This document shows, one piece after another, positions 18,087 through 28,859 of a stretch of DNA of 64,000 nucleotides. Below the pieces are notes generated by a model. It saw only the letters and a program-made list of their open reading frames with translations, had not been told where the DNA came from and did not search any database. Both the position numbers and the translations under genes were made by a program. The first letter of the stretch is position 1. Each line of letters begins with the position of its first letter. The stretch spans positions 1,307,001-1,371,000 of the forward strand of contig NZ_JPDS01000002.1 of assembly GCF_000766795.1 (NCBI RefSeq), given 5' to 3'. This DNA is from Polaribacter sp. Hel1_85. Its GTDB lineage: Bacteria > Bacteroidota > Bacteroidia > Flavobacteriales > Flavobacteriaceae.

Positions 18087-18887
18087 TTAAGGTAAACGAG
18101 GCATTACGATATCCCATCCATCTACACTAGTTCCACCAACTGATACAGATTCCCAAACTAAATCTCCATTTGCAGCTACATAACCAAATCCTTCAAGTTG
18201 ATTACCTGGGTTATATTGGAAATCTGTCATTTTCAAAACACCACAAGTATCTGTAAACTCAAACCAGTATGCATTACTGAAAAATGGTACTCTATCAGCA
18301 TAATATACTCCTGGAGATACTTCAGTTACCGTACAAGTATACACGCCGGAAGATAAAGAGATACTATAAGCAGCAGCTAAGTTAGAAGAACAATTTACAA
18401 CCAATGAATAATCTCCTAATGAAGTACTGTAGTAAAAAACACTCCCATCTTTTTTATGTACTTTAGTTTTAAATGATAAATCATCGCCTATTCTAAGATC
18501 ACTTTCTACAACACCTGTATCTGCTAGTAAATCAGTTAAATTAGAAATAACTATATTATATGGTAATGTTGTGCTTTCTCCTAAAGATACTTCAGCACCT
18601 CCATTAAAGGATTTTACAACTTCTATTTTAGAAATATTATCTAAATTACCTGATGATAATCTAACTGTTAAATCTAAATAAGCGTTAGTAATATTAACTT
18701 TGGCATCTTTTAAATCAACACCACCTTCAGGACTACCAAGTATAGAACTTGTTGGAGTAGTAACAACATTAATAATCATACCTGCTTCACTAGCAACTTC
18801 TGCTACAGTATCTTCATCTGTTACTTGACATGATGCAATGGTAACCATTGCAATCATAACAATTAATATTTTTTTAAATGTTTTCAT
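18087..18887 (-). CDS. SusCD-associated lipoprotein, third gene of the operon
   Basis: The ATG at 18887 gives 266 aa starting MKTFKKILIVMIAMVTIASC; a longer frame from 18914 would overlap the SusD gene and bury the signal. The lipobox IASC (Cys19) and acidic linker mark a surface lipoprotein. The body has an Ig-like N-terminal half (STTLPYNIVISNLTDLL) and a C-terminal half with paired Cys and aromatic residues. I do not recognise a family beyond the general SusD-neighbour lipoproteins. It lies 14 bp after SusD and 26 bp before the Calx-beta lipoprotein, so the four genes are one operon. Confidence 0.72.
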   Translation of the reverse strand: MKTFKKILIVMIAMVTIASCQVTDEDTVAEVASEAGMIINVVTTPTSSILGSPEGGVDLKDAKVNITNAYLDLTVRLSSGNLDNISKIEVVKSFNGGAEVSLGESTTLPYNIVISNLTDLLADTGVVESDLRIGDDLSFKTKVHKKDGSVFYYSTSLGDYSLVVNCSSNLAAAYSISLSSGVYTCTVTEVSPGVYYADRVPFFSNAYWFEFTDTCGVLKMTDFQYNPGNQLEGFGYVAANGDLVWESVSVGGTSVDGWDIVMPRLP

Positions 18888-18901
18888 TTTAGTTTTATTT
18901 T

Positions 18902-20320
18902 TTATTGCCACCAAAGTGACGTAGTTAATTTATCTGCTCCTTGAGTTGCAACTGCACTCGTGTAATTTACATTATTAAGAGACTGTTGTGTTAGAGGGTA
19001 AGAATATCTTGTAGGTATACTTGTTTCTACAGCATCAATTGCCAAAGGTAAAACAGGTACACCTGTTCTTCTCCATTCAGACCAAGCTTCAAAACCTTGC
19101 ATATATAATGCTACCCAAATTTGTTCAGCAATTTGATTAGCTCCACCTGTATAGTCTATAACTGCAGCAACTCCATTACTAGCCATAGAAGCATCTATTC
19201 CTTGCTTAAAGTAATCAGCAGCAGCTCCACCAATTAATCCTTTTTCAGCAGCTTCTGCCATTAATAAACTTAAATGTGCATACGTCATAAAATAATAAGG
19301 TTGTTCTGCTTCTATGTATTTGGTACCAATTAAAGAAACATTATTAGAATCTCCATAAAAAGAGTTTCCAATATCTCTAATACCTGCAGGTTTACCTACA
19401 TAACCACCACCAGAACCATCTCCACCAACTTCTTGTGCATAAACTGCCAATCTAGGGTCATTGTAAGCTTTCATAAATTCTACTAATTCCTCATTCAAAC
19501 ACCATTCTGCCGAACGACCACCATCTACTAAAGTTTCAAAAAATGGATTTGCATTTGGAGCAGAAGCTAAATAAACTAATCTTGCCTCGTCAGCATTACT
19601 AGTAAATAAATTTCCAGAAGCAACTAAAGCTTTTAATTGACTAGTAGCGTTATATCCACCAGCGGCAGCACGCATTAAAACTTTAAATTTTAAAGAACCA
19701 GCATATTTTTTCCAAAGTGTGTAATCTCCACCATACATTAAATCTTGACTTGCATCTATATCTCCTGTTCCGTTTAATAAAGACATTGCTTTATCTAGCA
19801 TACTTAAAATAGCAGGATATACTACAGTCTCACTATCGTCATATATTGGTGTAATATTACCAGCATCTCCTAAAAGTGCCTCTGACATTGGAATATTTCC
19901 GTAAATATCTGTTAAGTTATGAAAAGCATTTGCTCTTAAAACTAAAGCGACACCTTCTAAGTTGCTATTACCTTCTTCGTTGGCTAACTGCTCCATTATT
20001 GAAGCGTCTTTTGCAACAACAGAATATAAATTTTGCCAAACACCATCAATAGTTGATTGTCTAGGTATATAAAGTTCATTATCATTATAAACTGGTTTTC
20101 CTAAGTGTTGTACCCAACAAGAACCTGTTTCTCCTCCATTAAAAGTACTTTGTAAAGTGTTTGCAGTACCCCTAATTATTCCAGCAAGTAATAATTCACT
20201 TGGAACTACACTTGGGTCATTAGGGTTTTTATTAACTTCTTCAAAGTTGTCATCACAACTTGTGAATACAAAAGTTTGACTTACAAGAAGTAGTAAGATT
20301 ATATATTTTATTTTTTTCAT
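18902..20320 (-). CDS. SusD/RagB-family nutrient-binding surface lipoprotein
   Basis: The 472-aa lipoprotein has a signal ending FVFTSC (Cys21), then the typical SusD opening DDNFEEVNKNPNDPSVV, and TPR-like helices (GVALVLRANAFHNLTDIYGNIPMSEAL). The C-terminal region (WVALYMQGFEAWSEWRRTGVP) is the hallmark of the SusD-like_2 subgroup. SusD caps the SusC TonB-dependent porin on the cell surface and delivers oligomeric ligands. It is directly downstream of SusC (11 bp). With no glycoside hydrolase in the locus, a peptide or protein-derived ligand is as likely as a glycan. Confidence 0.92.
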   Translation of the reverse strand: MKKIKYIILLLLVSQTFVFTSCDDNFEEVNKNPNDPSVVPSELLLAGIIRGTANTLQSTFNGGETGSCWVQHLGKPVYNDNELYIPRQSTIDGVWQNLYSVVAKDASIMEQLANEEGNSNLEGVALVLRANAFHNLTDIYGNIPMSEALLGDAGNITPIYDDSETVVYPAILSMLDKAMSLLNGTGDIDASQDLMYGGDYTLWKKYAGSLKFKVLMRAAAGGYNATSQLKALVASGNLFTSNADEARLVYLASAPNANPFFETLVDGGRSAEWCLNEELVEFMKAYNDPRLAVYAQEVGGDGSGGGYVGKPAGIRDIGNSFYGDSNNVSLIGTKYIEAEQPYYFMTYAHLSLLMAEAAEKGLIGGAAADYFKQGIDASMASNGVAAVIDYTGGANQIAEQIWVALYMQGFEAWSEWRRTGVPVLPLAIDAVETSIPTRYSYPLTQQSLNNVNYTSAVATQGADKLTTSLWWQ

Positions 20321-20331
20321 TTTTTTTAAAT

Positions 20332-23300
20332 TTAAAATTTAACATTTAGACTAAAACCAATACTTCTTGTTGAAGGTATTTGAGCATATTCTAATCCTTG
20401 TTGCCCACTTGCACTACTAAAAGCAGATTCTGGATCAATATGAGGAACTTTTTTGTATAGAATAGCTAAGTTTCTTGCTGTTAAACCGAAAGAAACTTGG
20501 TCTACGTCTGTACCTTTTATTAAAGAACTTGGAAGTGTATAGTACAAAGAAAGTTCTCTCCATTTAACAAAAGAAGCATCATATACAGAAGATTCTGCTA
20601 TATTCTGGGAGTATGTTGAACTATAAAAAGTACTCGCAGGAACAACAACGTCATTGGTAACATAACCGCCATTACCGTCAGATCTAACACCTGCACCAAC
20701 AATACCAGTTTCACGACCTTGAATAGTTTCTTCTAAAACACCGGCTAATTTACCCCATGAGTTTGTTTGAGAATATATTTCTCCACCTTTTTTAACATCA
20801 AATAAAGTTGTTAATCTTAAGTTTTTATAAGACATGTTTAAACCTAAACCTCCAGTCCAATCAGCATTAATATTACCTAATACTTTATTTGTTGCATCAA
20901 TTTGAGCGATTCCATCTTCATAAATAATATCTCCAGATGTAGTTCTCTCAAATGCTGGTCCATAGATTGCACCTACAGCTTCTCCTTCTTGAGCTATAAT
21001 ATCTACATTCCATAAGCCACCCATAACAACACGACCATTATTAGTTGTTGGATCATCATCTATATTTTGAGCTTCATTTGTGTTTTTTGCAAAATTAATA
21101 TCCACACCTAAGTTAAAACCATCTTCACTTTTTATAATATCTGCACCTAAAGTTAACTCAATACCTTTATTAGTAATATCTGCAGCATTGTCCCAATATC
21201 CAGTATTACCAGATGCAGGATCAATATCTTTTAACATAATAATATCAGACGTTTTTTTGTCATAATACGTAAAATCTAAACGTATTCTACTTTGCAGTAA
21301 CCTAGTTTCAAAACCAAATTCTTTTTCAACAGTATCTTCATTTTTAATATTTGGATTCCATAATGTTCCAGGATAAAAAGCAACTGGAGTAGAACCCCAA
21401 GGTTGAGTAGAATATGCAAAACTTGGTTCTATACTATATGGAGCAAGAGGACCTGCACTACCTGTTTTAGACCATCCACCTCTTACTTTTAAGTAAGATA
21501 TTACGTTTTTTGGCATATCAAAAATATCACTTAAAATAGCACTACCAGTAACACTTGGGTAAAAGAAACTGTTATGTGCAACTGGTAATACAGATGCCCA
21601 GTCATTTCTAGCTGTAAAATCTAAAAATAAATAATCTTTATAAGAAACACCTGCAAAACCAAAGACACTATTAATTCTTCTATCTTGTTGTTCTTGGAAA
21701 AGAGTCTGTGTAACACCGTCTCTAGTATTTGAAATGTTATATAAATTAGGGATTTGTAACTCTGGAGCAATCATTCGTAATCTATGATAGTCGTTAACCA
21801 TGCTGTTTCCTCCAATATTAGCATTTACCTTAAAGTCCTCACCAATTTCAGTATTATAACTTAAAATAGCTTGTGAGTTAATTTCATATCTAGTTCTTTG
21901 ATATTCCTCATAAGAACCACGGGGAGATTCATGAGTTCCAAAAGCACGTTTTTTTGTGTCTAAAGAGTTAAAGTAATCAATACCAGTTTGTGCACTAATA
22001 GAAAATTTCTCAGTCATTTGGTAGCTTATAGAAATGTTACCCATTAATCTGTTTCTATCAAATGAATTAGTATTTGTATCTAAGGCCCAGTAAGGATTAT
22101 TGTTATAAGATAAATTCCAGTTTATTGGTGTAGGAATTCCTCCTGAAGAAATACCCAGAGGTAAGTTTTTATAATCTCTTAATGCATTCCAATCTACATT
22201 TCTCCCAGACCAAACTATCTGTCCTAATTGATTGTTGGAATCACCATAACCAACAGAAGGAAGATTATCACTTTCAGTTTTAATATAACTCGCACTCATA
22301 CCTACAGACCATTTTTCTGATAAGTTTAAGTTTAACTTTCCACTTAAGTTATATTTAGTTAAATCGGTGTTGTATAAAATCCCTTTTTGATCCGTAATAC
22401 CTGCTGAAATACGACCATTATAATTTTCATTTCCTTTAGAAAAAGAAATGTTATTATTGGTTGTCATACCTGTTTCAAAGAAATCTTTAATGTTATTTGG
22501 TTGTGATACCCATGGTAACGCTTCTCCATTAACGGAATTCCATTGAATAAACTCTAAACCAGCATCTAAAGCTGGCCCCCAACTTTCATCTGCACCAGCT
22601 CCAGTACCACCTTGAGTACCATCCACAAACTCGAAATAATTAGAACTATAACCTTGCCCGTAAGAATTTTGGTAGTCCGGTAAAATATATACATTCTCAA
22701 AACTTACATTAGAAGAAATTTCAATACCTAACTTATTGTCAGTTGATTTACCAGATTTGGTAGTTACAACAATTACACCATTAGCTCCACGCATACCGTA
22801 TAATGAAGTTGCAGCTCCACCTTTTAAAACATTTAATGTTTCAATATCATCCTGGTTCAAATCTGCTAAACCATTAGGAGTACTATTACCACCTGAATTA
22901 GAAGATCCACCATAAGCAGTATTATCCATTACTACACCATCCACTACAACTAGAGGTTGTGCATTTCCACTAATAGAAGATATACCTCTAATTACGATTC
23001 TACTTGATGCACCAACAGCACCAGAAGTATTAGTTATACTAACACCAGCAATTTTCCCACTTAAAGAGTTAACAATATTTGCATCTCTAACTGTAGTCAA
23101 ATCTTCAGAGCTAACCTGTTGTGTAGCATATCCTAAAGCTTTTTCCTCTCTTTTTATACCAAGAGCTGTTACAATAATTTCATCTAAAACTTCACCACCT
23201 TCTTCTAAAGAAACATTAATAGTGTTAGAGTTTCCAACAGTTTTCATTACTGTTTTGTATCCAAGGTACCTAAATACTAGAACATCTCCAGATTTTGCCA

Positions 23301-23487
23301 TGACAGAATATTTACCATCAAAATCAGTTTCTGCACCTGTTTTTGTACCCTGAACTAATACACTAACTCCTGGAAGTGAACCTGATTTATCAGATACAGT
23401 ACCGGAAATAGTCTTTGTTTGTGCAAAAGAAATTTGCACGACCAACGCTAAGAGTAGCGTTAAAAATCCATTAAACTTTGTCTTCAT
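20332..23487 (-). CDS. SusC/RagA-family TonB-linked outer-membrane transporter
   Basis: The ATG at 23487 gives 1051 aa with a clean signal peptide (LLLALVVQISFAQ); the 31 extra upstream codons of the open frame are not signal-like. In order: a carboxypeptidase-regulatory-like domain (GTVSDKSGSLPGVSVLVQGT, about 25-110), a TonB-box-type segment (ALGIKREEKALGYA), a plug domain (IVNSLSGKIAGVSITN; VDGVVMDNT; LNVLKGGAATSLYG) and a 22-strand barrel ending in Phe (FSLNVKF). It imports bulky nutrients using TonB energy with its SusD partner. It is first in a four-gene minus-strand operon. The 193-bp upstream gap contains no convincing promoter match or structure. Confidence 0.93.
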   Translation of the reverse strand: MKTKFNGFLTLLLALVVQISFAQTKTISGTVSDKSGSLPGVSVLVQGTKTGAETDFDGKYSVMAKSGDVLVFRYLGYKTVMKTVGNSNTINVSLEEGGEVLDEIIVTALGIKREEKALGYATQQVSSEDLTTVRDANIVNSLSGKIAGVSITNTSGAVGASSRIVIRGISSISGNAQPLVVVDGVVMDNTAYGGSSNSGGNSTPNGLADLNQDDIETLNVLKGGAATSLYGMRGANGVIVVTTKSGKSTDNKLGIEISSNVSFENVYILPDYQNSYGQGYSSNYFEFVDGTQGGTGAGADESWGPALDAGLEFIQWNSVNGEALPWVSQPNNIKDFFETGMTTNNNISFSKGNENYNGRISAGITDQKGILYNTDLTKYNLSGKLNLNLSEKWSVGMSASYIKTESDNLPSVGYGDSNNQLGQIVWSGRNVDWNALRDYKNLPLGISSGGIPTPINWNLSYNNNPYWALDTNTNSFDRNRLMGNISISYQMTEKFSISAQTGIDYFNSLDTKKRAFGTHESPRGSYEEYQRTRYEINSQAILSYNTEIGEDFKVNANIGGNSMVNDYHRLRMIAPELQIPNLYNISNTRDGVTQTLFQEQQDRRINSVFGFAGVSYKDYLFLDFTARNDWASVLPVAHNSFFYPSVTGSAILSDIFDMPKNVISYLKVRGGWSKTGSAGPLAPYSIEPSFAYSTQPWGSTPVAFYPGTLWNPNIKNEDTVEKEFGFETRLLQSRIRLDFTYYDKKTSDIIMLKDIDPASGNTGYWDNAADITNKGIELTLGADIIKSEDGFNLGVDINFAKNTNEAQNIDDDPTTNNGRVVMGGLWNVDIIAQEGEAVGAIYGPAFERTTSGDIIYEDGIAQIDATNKVLGNINADWTGGLGLNMSYKNLRLTTLFDVKKGGEIYSQTNSWGKLAGVLEETIQGRETGIVGAGVRSDGNGGYVTNDVVVPASTFYSSTYSQNIAESSVYDASFVKWRELSLYYTLPSSLIKGTDVDQVSFGLTARNLAILYKKVPHIDPESAFSSASGQQGLEYAQIPSTRSIGFSLNVKF

Positions 23488-23680
23488 TGTATAATTATTT
23501 GAATTAATTAAAGCCAAAAGTCTTAAATATATCTTAAATAAACAATTTTTTAACACAAAATATCTCAAAAAAAATAACAAATTGTTACGTTGTTGTTTAT
23601 TTTGGTGAGAAAATGATAGAAAATCGAGTTGAATTGTATGAAAATATATGGATAATTTACTTTTTTTTAATATAATACTT

Positions 23681-25345
23681 CTAGAAGTAATTGACCCAAT
23701 TTACTGTTAGTTTAACGTTTTTTAAATCAATGCTTTGAGTAGTTTTTTTACCAGCAGAAACATTTAAGTTTATTTGTGAATTATTTGTGTTAAATAAATA
23801 GCCTAGGCCAATTCCTAAAAGCTTTTCAGTATTAAATGTAGTTTTAATGTGGCTAATATCTGTTATGCTATATAAATATGATTTTTCTGAAGTTAGATAT
23901 CTATATTCCAAGTTAAAGTAAGAATAATTGCTGGCAAATATGCTTTGTTCATTAAAACCTCTAATACTATTTGATCCCCCAATTCTAAAAAGCTCATTGT
24001 CAATAAATGAATCAGAATTTAAGTATCCAGTCTTGTTTTTAATATAAATGCTATTGCGTAGATTTAAAACCCAGAGATATGAAGTTGAAGCCTCAATTTT
24101 AAATTGATTTGAAGTATTCTCATCTGATTTTCTTCTTCCAAAAGTTGGATTTACTTCTAAATGAAATTTATCATTAAAAAAGAAATCATTTTTAGGTTTG
24201 TTAAATTGAAATTGAAGCCCCAAAAAGTAATTGCTAAATGTTTTTACATTGTTATTTAATTCTTTTTCAAGGTTTTCAGAGGATTCAGAATTATAAGTGA
24301 AACCCAATTTAGTGTTTGGGTTTATACTGTAAAATAATTTTGAATCAAACTTTGTGTTTAAAAAGGTTGAATCTTGTTTATATATTGAAAAAGCAAGTTG
24401 AGGACTAAACTTTGTGTTAAAGATGTAGGGGGTTTCAGTTGTCAGTTTAAATTCTTGTTTTTCTTCTCCAATACTATTCCAAAATAACTGAATTTTTTCA
24501 GCGGTGTCTAAAATGTTATTTATGGATAGATCAATATTTCCATTAAATAAGACATCACCATTTTCTTTGGATGCAAAACTTACGATTCCATCAAAACTAT
24601 TGTTTTGTTGTTTTTTAAGATACATATATAATAAGGTGGAATCTTTTGTAAATAATACTTCAGGTGGTTTTATTTCCTTAATAAATTGTAAGCCTTTGGA
24701 AGCTTTAGATATTTCTTTAATTTTTTGTTGATTGAAGATCGTTTTAGAATTTAACCTGTAGTAGTTTTTTAAATATGATTTTGGAAAGTTTTCATATCCT
24801 TTAATTATAACCTTGTTAATTGATCTTTTTTTTGACTGTTTAATATCTAGATGAGCAAATAAGGTTTTGTTTTTAATTTCAATATTCTTCAGCTGAATTT
24901 TTGTAAAAGATTTACCTTGTTTGTCGTATTTTTTTGAAATGTTTAATAAAGTAGTTTGTAATTCTTTTAAAGGAATAGAGATGGTGCCATTTTTTATTTT
25001 TGATTTGTCAAAATGAACCTCTGATTTGGTGTTTAATATAATTACTGCAGTTTCTATTTTGTTATTTAAAAAGAAGTAAGCGATATGTTTCTTGTCATTT
25101 TTTTTTATTTGATTTACTGTGTTAGTTAAGTACCCTGTTTTTTTTAAATAATCAGAAACCTTTTCAATTTCTTTGTTAATAGAAATTGTGTCTTTGTGTT
25201 TTTTTTGATAATCAATTTCATTTAAAATAATTAATTCTTCTTTATTGTTAGATGTTATTTTTAGAGTTAAATCTTGTGCAATAATTCCTTTAAAAGAAAA
25301 TATTAAAAATATGATATATATATAATGACTATGTTTTTGTTTCAA
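23681..25345 (-). CDS. Omp85/BamA-TamA-like outer-membrane protein with POTRA region
   Basis: The 554-aa protein has a signal peptide (cleavage about after FKGIIAQ, residue 24), about 200 residues of POTRA-like alternation (INKVIIKGYENFPKSYLKNYY is a typical POTRA start), and a beta-barrel with the Omp85 lid-loop motif RIGGSNSIRGF and a C-terminal aromatic (VNWVNYF). Family members insert or translocate proteins at the outer membrane. At 554 aa it is shorter than BamA and looks like the single-gene ShlB/Patatin-type or TamA-like group common in Bacteroidota. It is monocistronic and divergent from the rpsL operon. The substrate is unknown. Confidence 0.78.
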   Translation of the reverse strand: MKQKHSHYIYIIFLIFSFKGIIAQDLTLKITSNNKEELIILNEIDYQKKHKDTISINKEIEKVSDYLKKTGYLTNTVNQIKKNDKKHIAYFFLNNKIETAVIILNTKSEVHFDKSKIKNGTISIPLKELQTTLLNISKKYDKQGKSFTKIQLKNIEIKNKTLFAHLDIKQSKKRSINKVIIKGYENFPKSYLKNYYRLNSKTIFNQQKIKEISKASKGLQFIKEIKPPEVLFTKDSTLLYMYLKKQQNNSFDGIVSFASKENGDVLFNGNIDLSINNILDTAEKIQLFWNSIGEEKQEFKLTTETPYIFNTKFSPQLAFSIYKQDSTFLNTKFDSKLFYSINPNTKLGFTYNSESSENLEKELNNNVKTFSNYFLGLQFQFNKPKNDFFFNDKFHLEVNPTFGRRKSDENTSNQFKIEASTSYLWVLNLRNSIYIKNKTGYLNSDSFIDNELFRIGGSNSIRGFNEQSIFASNYSYFNLEYRYLTSEKSYLYSITDISHIKTTFNTEKLLGIGLGYLFNTNNSQINLNVSAGKKTTQSIDLKNVKLTVNWVNYF

Positions 25346-25432
25346 AATGGGCTATATATTGAGTTCAAATGTAAAATAAAATCGTAAAAACTTCTTAATA
25401 AATATTGATTAAGAAAAAATAACTTACTGATA

Positions 25433-25463
25433 TTTGTATAATTAGAAATTAATTGTACATTTG
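25433..25463 (+). promoter_or_regulatory. Bacteroidota-type promoter of the rpsL-rpsG-fusA-rpsJ operon
   Basis: TTTG at 25433-25436, a 19-bp spacer and TACATTTG at 25456-25463, an exact match to the Bacteroidota housekeeping sigma consensus TTTG-N19-TAnnTTTG. Transcription would start near 25470, leaving a leader of about 50 nt before rpsL. Confidence 0.85.
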
Positions 25464-25521
25464 CAGACTCTTAAAAAAGAGTAAAGGTTTAATTATAAAC
25501 GAAAAACAGTAATAATTTAGT

Positions 25522-25896
25522 ATGCCAACTATTCAACAATTAGTTCGTAAAGGAAGAACCAAAATAACTAAGAAGAGTAAATCGGCTGCTTTGTCGTCTT
25601 GTCCTCAAAGACGTGGAGTTTGTACACGTGTTTATACTACAACACCAAAGAAACCTAATTCAGCAATGCGTAAAGTTGCCAGAGTTAGATTGACAAATGG
25701 TAATGAGATAAACGCATACATCCCAGGTGAAGGACATAACTTACAGGAGCACTCGATAGTATTAGTTAGAGGTGGAAGGGTAAAAGATTTACCAGGTGTT
25801 AAATATCACGTGGTACGTGGAGCATTAGATACAGCAGGTGTTGAGGGAAGAACTCAACGTAGGTCTAAGTATGGTGCAAAACGCCCAAAAAAGTAA
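25522..25896 (+). CDS. rpsL: Ribosomal protein uS12
   Basis: The 124-aa product contains the universally conserved decoding-centre segments [18 protein letters not shown] and [20 protein letters not shown]. Both Lys residues where streptomycin-resistance substitutions arise (in KKPNS and VKDLPG) are wild type. uS12 lies at the 30S decoding site and controls accuracy. It is the first gene of a four-gene transcript with rpsG, fusA and rpsJ, about 50 nt downstream of a strong promoter. The gap to rpsG is 26 bp. Confidence 0.98.
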   Translation: MPTIQQLVRKGRTKITKKSKSAALSSCPQRRGVCTRVYTTTPKKPNSAMRKVARVRLTNGNEINAYIPGEGHNLQEHSIVLVRGGRVKDLPGVKYHVVRGALDTAGVEGRTQRRSKYGAKRPKK

Positions 25897-25922
25897 TTTA
25901 GTAACTTTTTTAATGTAAAGAC

Positions 25923-26402
25923 ATGAGAAAAAGAGCAGCAAAAAAAAGAGTCTTATTACCAGATCCAAAGTTTAATGATCAGTTAGTAACACGTTTCGTT
26001 AATAACTTAATGTGGAGTGGTAAGAAGTCAGTAGCGTTTAAAGTATTTTACGATGCATTAGAGATCGTAGAAGAAAGAAAAGGAGAAGACGAAGAGAAAT
26101 CGGCTTTAGAGATTTGGAAAGATGGTTTGTCAAATGTAATGCCTCACGTAGAAGTAAGATCTCGTCGTGTAGGTGGAGCAACATTCCAAATTCCAATGCA
26201 GATTAGACCAGACCGTAAGGTTTCTATGGCTATCAAATGGATGATTTTGTACACTCGTAAAAGAAACGAGAAAACAATGGCACAGCGTTTAGCTGCTGAA
26301 ATTTTAGCCGCGGCTAAAGAAGAAGGGGCTGCTGTTAAAAAACGTACAGATACTCACAAAATGGCAGAAGCTAATAAAGCATTCTCTCACTTTAGATTTT
26401 AA
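25923..26402 (+). CDS. rpsG: Ribosomal protein uS7
   Basis: The 159-aa protein opens [19 protein letters not shown] and has the uS7 signature [31 protein letters not shown] region followed by PMQIRPDRK. uS7 nucleates assembly of the 30S head and contacts E- and P-site tRNA; in E. coli it is the translational repressor of the str operon. The unit rpsL-rpsG-fusA is conserved here with short gaps (26 and 5 bp). I see no obvious uS7-binding structure between rpsL and rpsG. Confidence 0.98.
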   Translation: MRKRAAKKRVLLPDPKFNDQLVTRFVNNLMWSGKKSVAFKVFYDALEIVEERKGEDEEKSALEIWKDGLSNVMPHVEVRSRRVGGATFQIPMQIRPDRKVSMAIKWMILYTRKRNEKTMAQRLAAEILAAAKEEGAAVKKRTDTHKMAEANKAFSHFRF

Positions 26403-26407
26403 TAGAA

Positions 26408-28525
26408 ATGGCTAGAGATTTAAAATTCACAAGAAATATTGGTATTGCAGCTCATATTGATGCTGGTAAAACCACAACTACAGAACGTGTATTGTATTAC
26501 ACAGGTGTTTCTCATAAGATTGGAGAAGTGCATGATGGTGCAGCTACAATGGACTGGATGGAGCAAGAGCAAGAAAGAGGTATTACAATTACTTCTGCTG
26601 CTACAACTTGTACATGGCAATTTCCAACAGAGAATAGTAAGCCAATTGATGGTACAAAAGATTACCATTTTAACATTATAGATACACCTGGTCACGTAGA
26701 TTTTACGGTAGAAGTAAATAGATCTTTACGTGTATTAGATGGTTTAGTTTTCTTGTTTAGTGCTGTTGATGGTGTTGAGCCTCAATCTGAAACGAACTGG
26801 AGATTAGCAGATAATTATAAAGTACCAAGAATTGGTTTCGTTAATAAAATGGACCGTCAAGGATCTGATTTTATGATGGTTTGTAATCAAGTAAAAGAAA
26901 TGTTAGGTTCAAATGCAGTTCCTATTGTTTTAAATATTGGTGATGAAGAAAACTTCAAGGGTATTGTAGATCTAGTTAAAAATAGAGCTATTATATGGCA
27001 TGAAGAAGGAATGGGCGCAACATTTGATATTGTTGATATTCCAGAAGAATTAAAAGAAGAGGCAAAATTATTACGTGCTAACCTTATTGAGGAAGTAGCT
27101 AGTTATGATGAGAACTTATTAGAAAAATTCATGGAAGATGAAGATTCTATAACAGAGGAAGAAGTGCATAATGCATTGAGAGCCGCTGTAATGGATATGG
27201 CTATCATTCCTATGATTTGTGGTTCTGCTTTTAAAAATAAAGGTGTTCAGTTTCTTTTAGATGCTGTATGTCGTTATTTGCCTTCTCCTATGGATAAAGA
27301 AGGTATTGTAGGTGTAAATCCAGATACAGAAGAAGAAGAATTACGTAAGCCAGATGTAAAGGAGCCTTTTGCTGCTTTAGCGTTTAAAATTGCAACGGAT
27401 CCTTTTGTTGGTCGTTTAGCATTTTTTAGAGCATATTCTGGTCGTTTAGATGCTGGATCTTATGTCTTAAATAATCGTTCTGGTAAAAAAGAGCGTATTT
27501 CTAGAATATATCAGATGCATGCTAATAAACAAAATGCTATTGATTATATCGAAGCTGGAGATATTGGTGCTGCTGTTGGTTTTAAATCTATTAAAACAGG
27601 TGATACTTTAACTGCTGAAAAATTCCCTCTAGTATTAGAGTCAATGGATTTTCCAGATCCAGTAATTGGTATTGCTGTTGAGCCTAAAACAAAAGCAGAT
27701 GTAGATAAATTAGGTATTGGTCTTGCTAAGTTAGCGGAAGAAGATCCTACTTTTACAGTGCGTTCTGATGAAGCTTCAGGACAGACTATTATTTCTGGAA
27801 TGGGTGAGTTGCATTTAGATGTACTTGTAGACCGTTTAAAACGTGAGTTTAAAGTTGAAGTAAATCAAGGACAACCGCAAGTAGAGTACAAAGAAGCTAT
27901 TACAGCTACAACAGATCATAGAGAGGTTTATAAAAAGCAATCTGGTGGTCGTGGTAAATTTGCAGATATTGCATTTACTATTGGACCTGCTGATGAAGGT
28001 GTTCAGGGCTTACAATTTGATTCAGTAATCAAAGGAGGTAATGTTCCTAGAGAATTTGTTCCTTCTGTAGAGAAAGGTTTCAAAGAGGCTATGAAGAATG
28101 GTCCTTTAGCTGGTTATGAAATGGATTCAATGAAAGTTACTTTAAGAGATGGGTCTTTCCACGCAGTGGATTCTGATGCATTATCTTTTGAATTAGCTGC
28201 TAAATTGGGGTATAAAGCTTCTGCAAAATCAGCAAAAGCAAAAATCATGGAACCTTTAATGAAGGTTGAAGTGTTAACACCAGAAGCTAATATGGGTGAT
28301 ATCGTAGGAGATTTAAACAGAAGAAGAGGTCAAGTTAACGACATGAGTGATCGTGCTGGATCTAAAGTTGTAAAGGCTATTGTTCCATTATCTGAAATGT
28401 TTGGATATGTAACAGCTTTAAGAACTATGTCTTCTGGTAGAGCAACTTCTACTATGGAATTTTCACATTATGCAGAAACGCCTTCTAATGTATCTGAAGA
28501 CGTAATAGCCAAATCTAAAGGATAA
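26408..28525 (+). CDS. fusA: Elongation factor G
   Basis: The 705-aa protein carries the GTPase motifs G1 [14 protein letters not shown]3 DTPGHVDFT and G4 NKMD near residues 18-150, then domains II-V of normal length ([18 protein letters not shown] in domain [26 protein letters not shown] near the end). EF-G catalyses ribosomal translocation. Length and order match the canonical translational EF-G; no second copy is visible in this window. It starts 5 bp after rpsG and precedes rpsJ by 19 bp. Confidence 0.98.
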   Translation: MARDLKFTRNIGIAAHIDAGKTTTTERVLYYTGVSHKIGEVHDGAATMDWMEQEQERGITITSAATTCTWQFPTENSKPIDGTKDYHFNIIDTPGHVDFTVEVNRSLRVLDGLVFLFSAVDGVEPQSETNWRLADNYKVPRIGFVNKMDRQGSDFMMVCNQVKEMLGSNAVPIVLNIGDEENFKGIVDLVKNRAIIWHEEGMGATFDIVDIPEELKEEAKLLRANLIEEVASYDENLLEKFMEDEDSITEEEVHNALRAAVMDMAIIPMICGSAFKNKGVQFLLDAVCRYLPSPMDKEGIVGVNPDTEEEELRKPDVKEPFAALAFKIATDPFVGRLAFFRAYSGRLDAGSYVLNNRSGKKERISRIYQMHANKQNAIDYIEAGDIGAAVGFKSIKTGDTLTAEKFPLVLESMDFPDPVIGIAVEPKTKADVDKLGIGLAKLAEEDPTFTVRSDEASGQTIISGMGELHLDVLVDRLKREFKVEVNQGQPQVEYKEAITATTDHREVYKKQSGGRGKFADIAFTIGPADEGVQGLQFDSVIKGGNVPREFVPSVEKGFKEAMKNGPLAGYEMDSMKVTLRDGSFHAVDSDALSFELAAKLGYKASAKSAKAKIMEPLMKVEVLTPEANMGDIVGDLNRRRGQVNDMSDRAGSKVVKAIVPLSEMFGYVTALRTMSSGRATSTMEFSHYAETPSNVSEDVIAKSKG

Positions 28526-28544
28526 TCTACTTAATAATTACAAG

Positions 28545-28850
28545 ATGAGTCAAAAAATTAGAATAAAATTAAAGTCTTACGATTACAATTTAGTAGATAA
28601 ATCTGCTGAAAAAATAGTGAAGACGGTAAAAAGTACTGGTGCTGTAGTAAACGGGCCAATACCATTACCAACGCATAAAAAGATTTTTACTGTTTTACGT
28701 TCTCCACACGTAAACAAAAAATCTAGAGAACAATTTCAATTAGCTTCTTACAAAAGATTATTAGACATTTATAGTTCTTCTTCAAAAACTATTGATGCTT
28801 TAATGAAACTTGAGTTACCAAGTGGTGTTGAAGTTGAGATTAAAGTATAA
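28545..28850 (+). CDS. rpsJ: Ribosomal protein uS10
   Basis: The 101-aa protein has the uS10 fold text [21 protein letters not shown] and the family motif [28 protein letters not shown] (in part). It is a 30S head protein and also NusE, a partner in transcription antitermination. Here it closes the rpsL operon instead of opening the S10 operon: an intrinsic terminator (28860-28898) and a new promoter follow immediately. Confidence 0.98.
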   Translation: MSQKIRIKLKSYDYNLVDKSAEKIVKTVKSTGAVVNGPIPLPTHKKIFTVLRSPHVNKKSREQFQLASYKRLLDIYSSSSKTIDALMKLELPSGVEVEIKV

Positions 28851-28859
28851 GTAAATATT

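Noticed and set aside
23488..23580. Upstream extension of SusC by 31 codons
   Set aside because: The ATG at 23487 opens a clean signal peptide; the extension is Leu/Lys/Phe-rich A/T-run translation in the promoter region.
23677..23690. ACTTCTAGAAGT palindrome at the end of the Omp85-like gene as a terminator
   Set aside because: It is a short palindrome without a following T tract on the minus strand.
26420..26695. Open frames on both strands inside the start of fusA
   Set aside because: They are out-of-frame shadows of the EF-G GTPase domain, which is intact and highly conserved.
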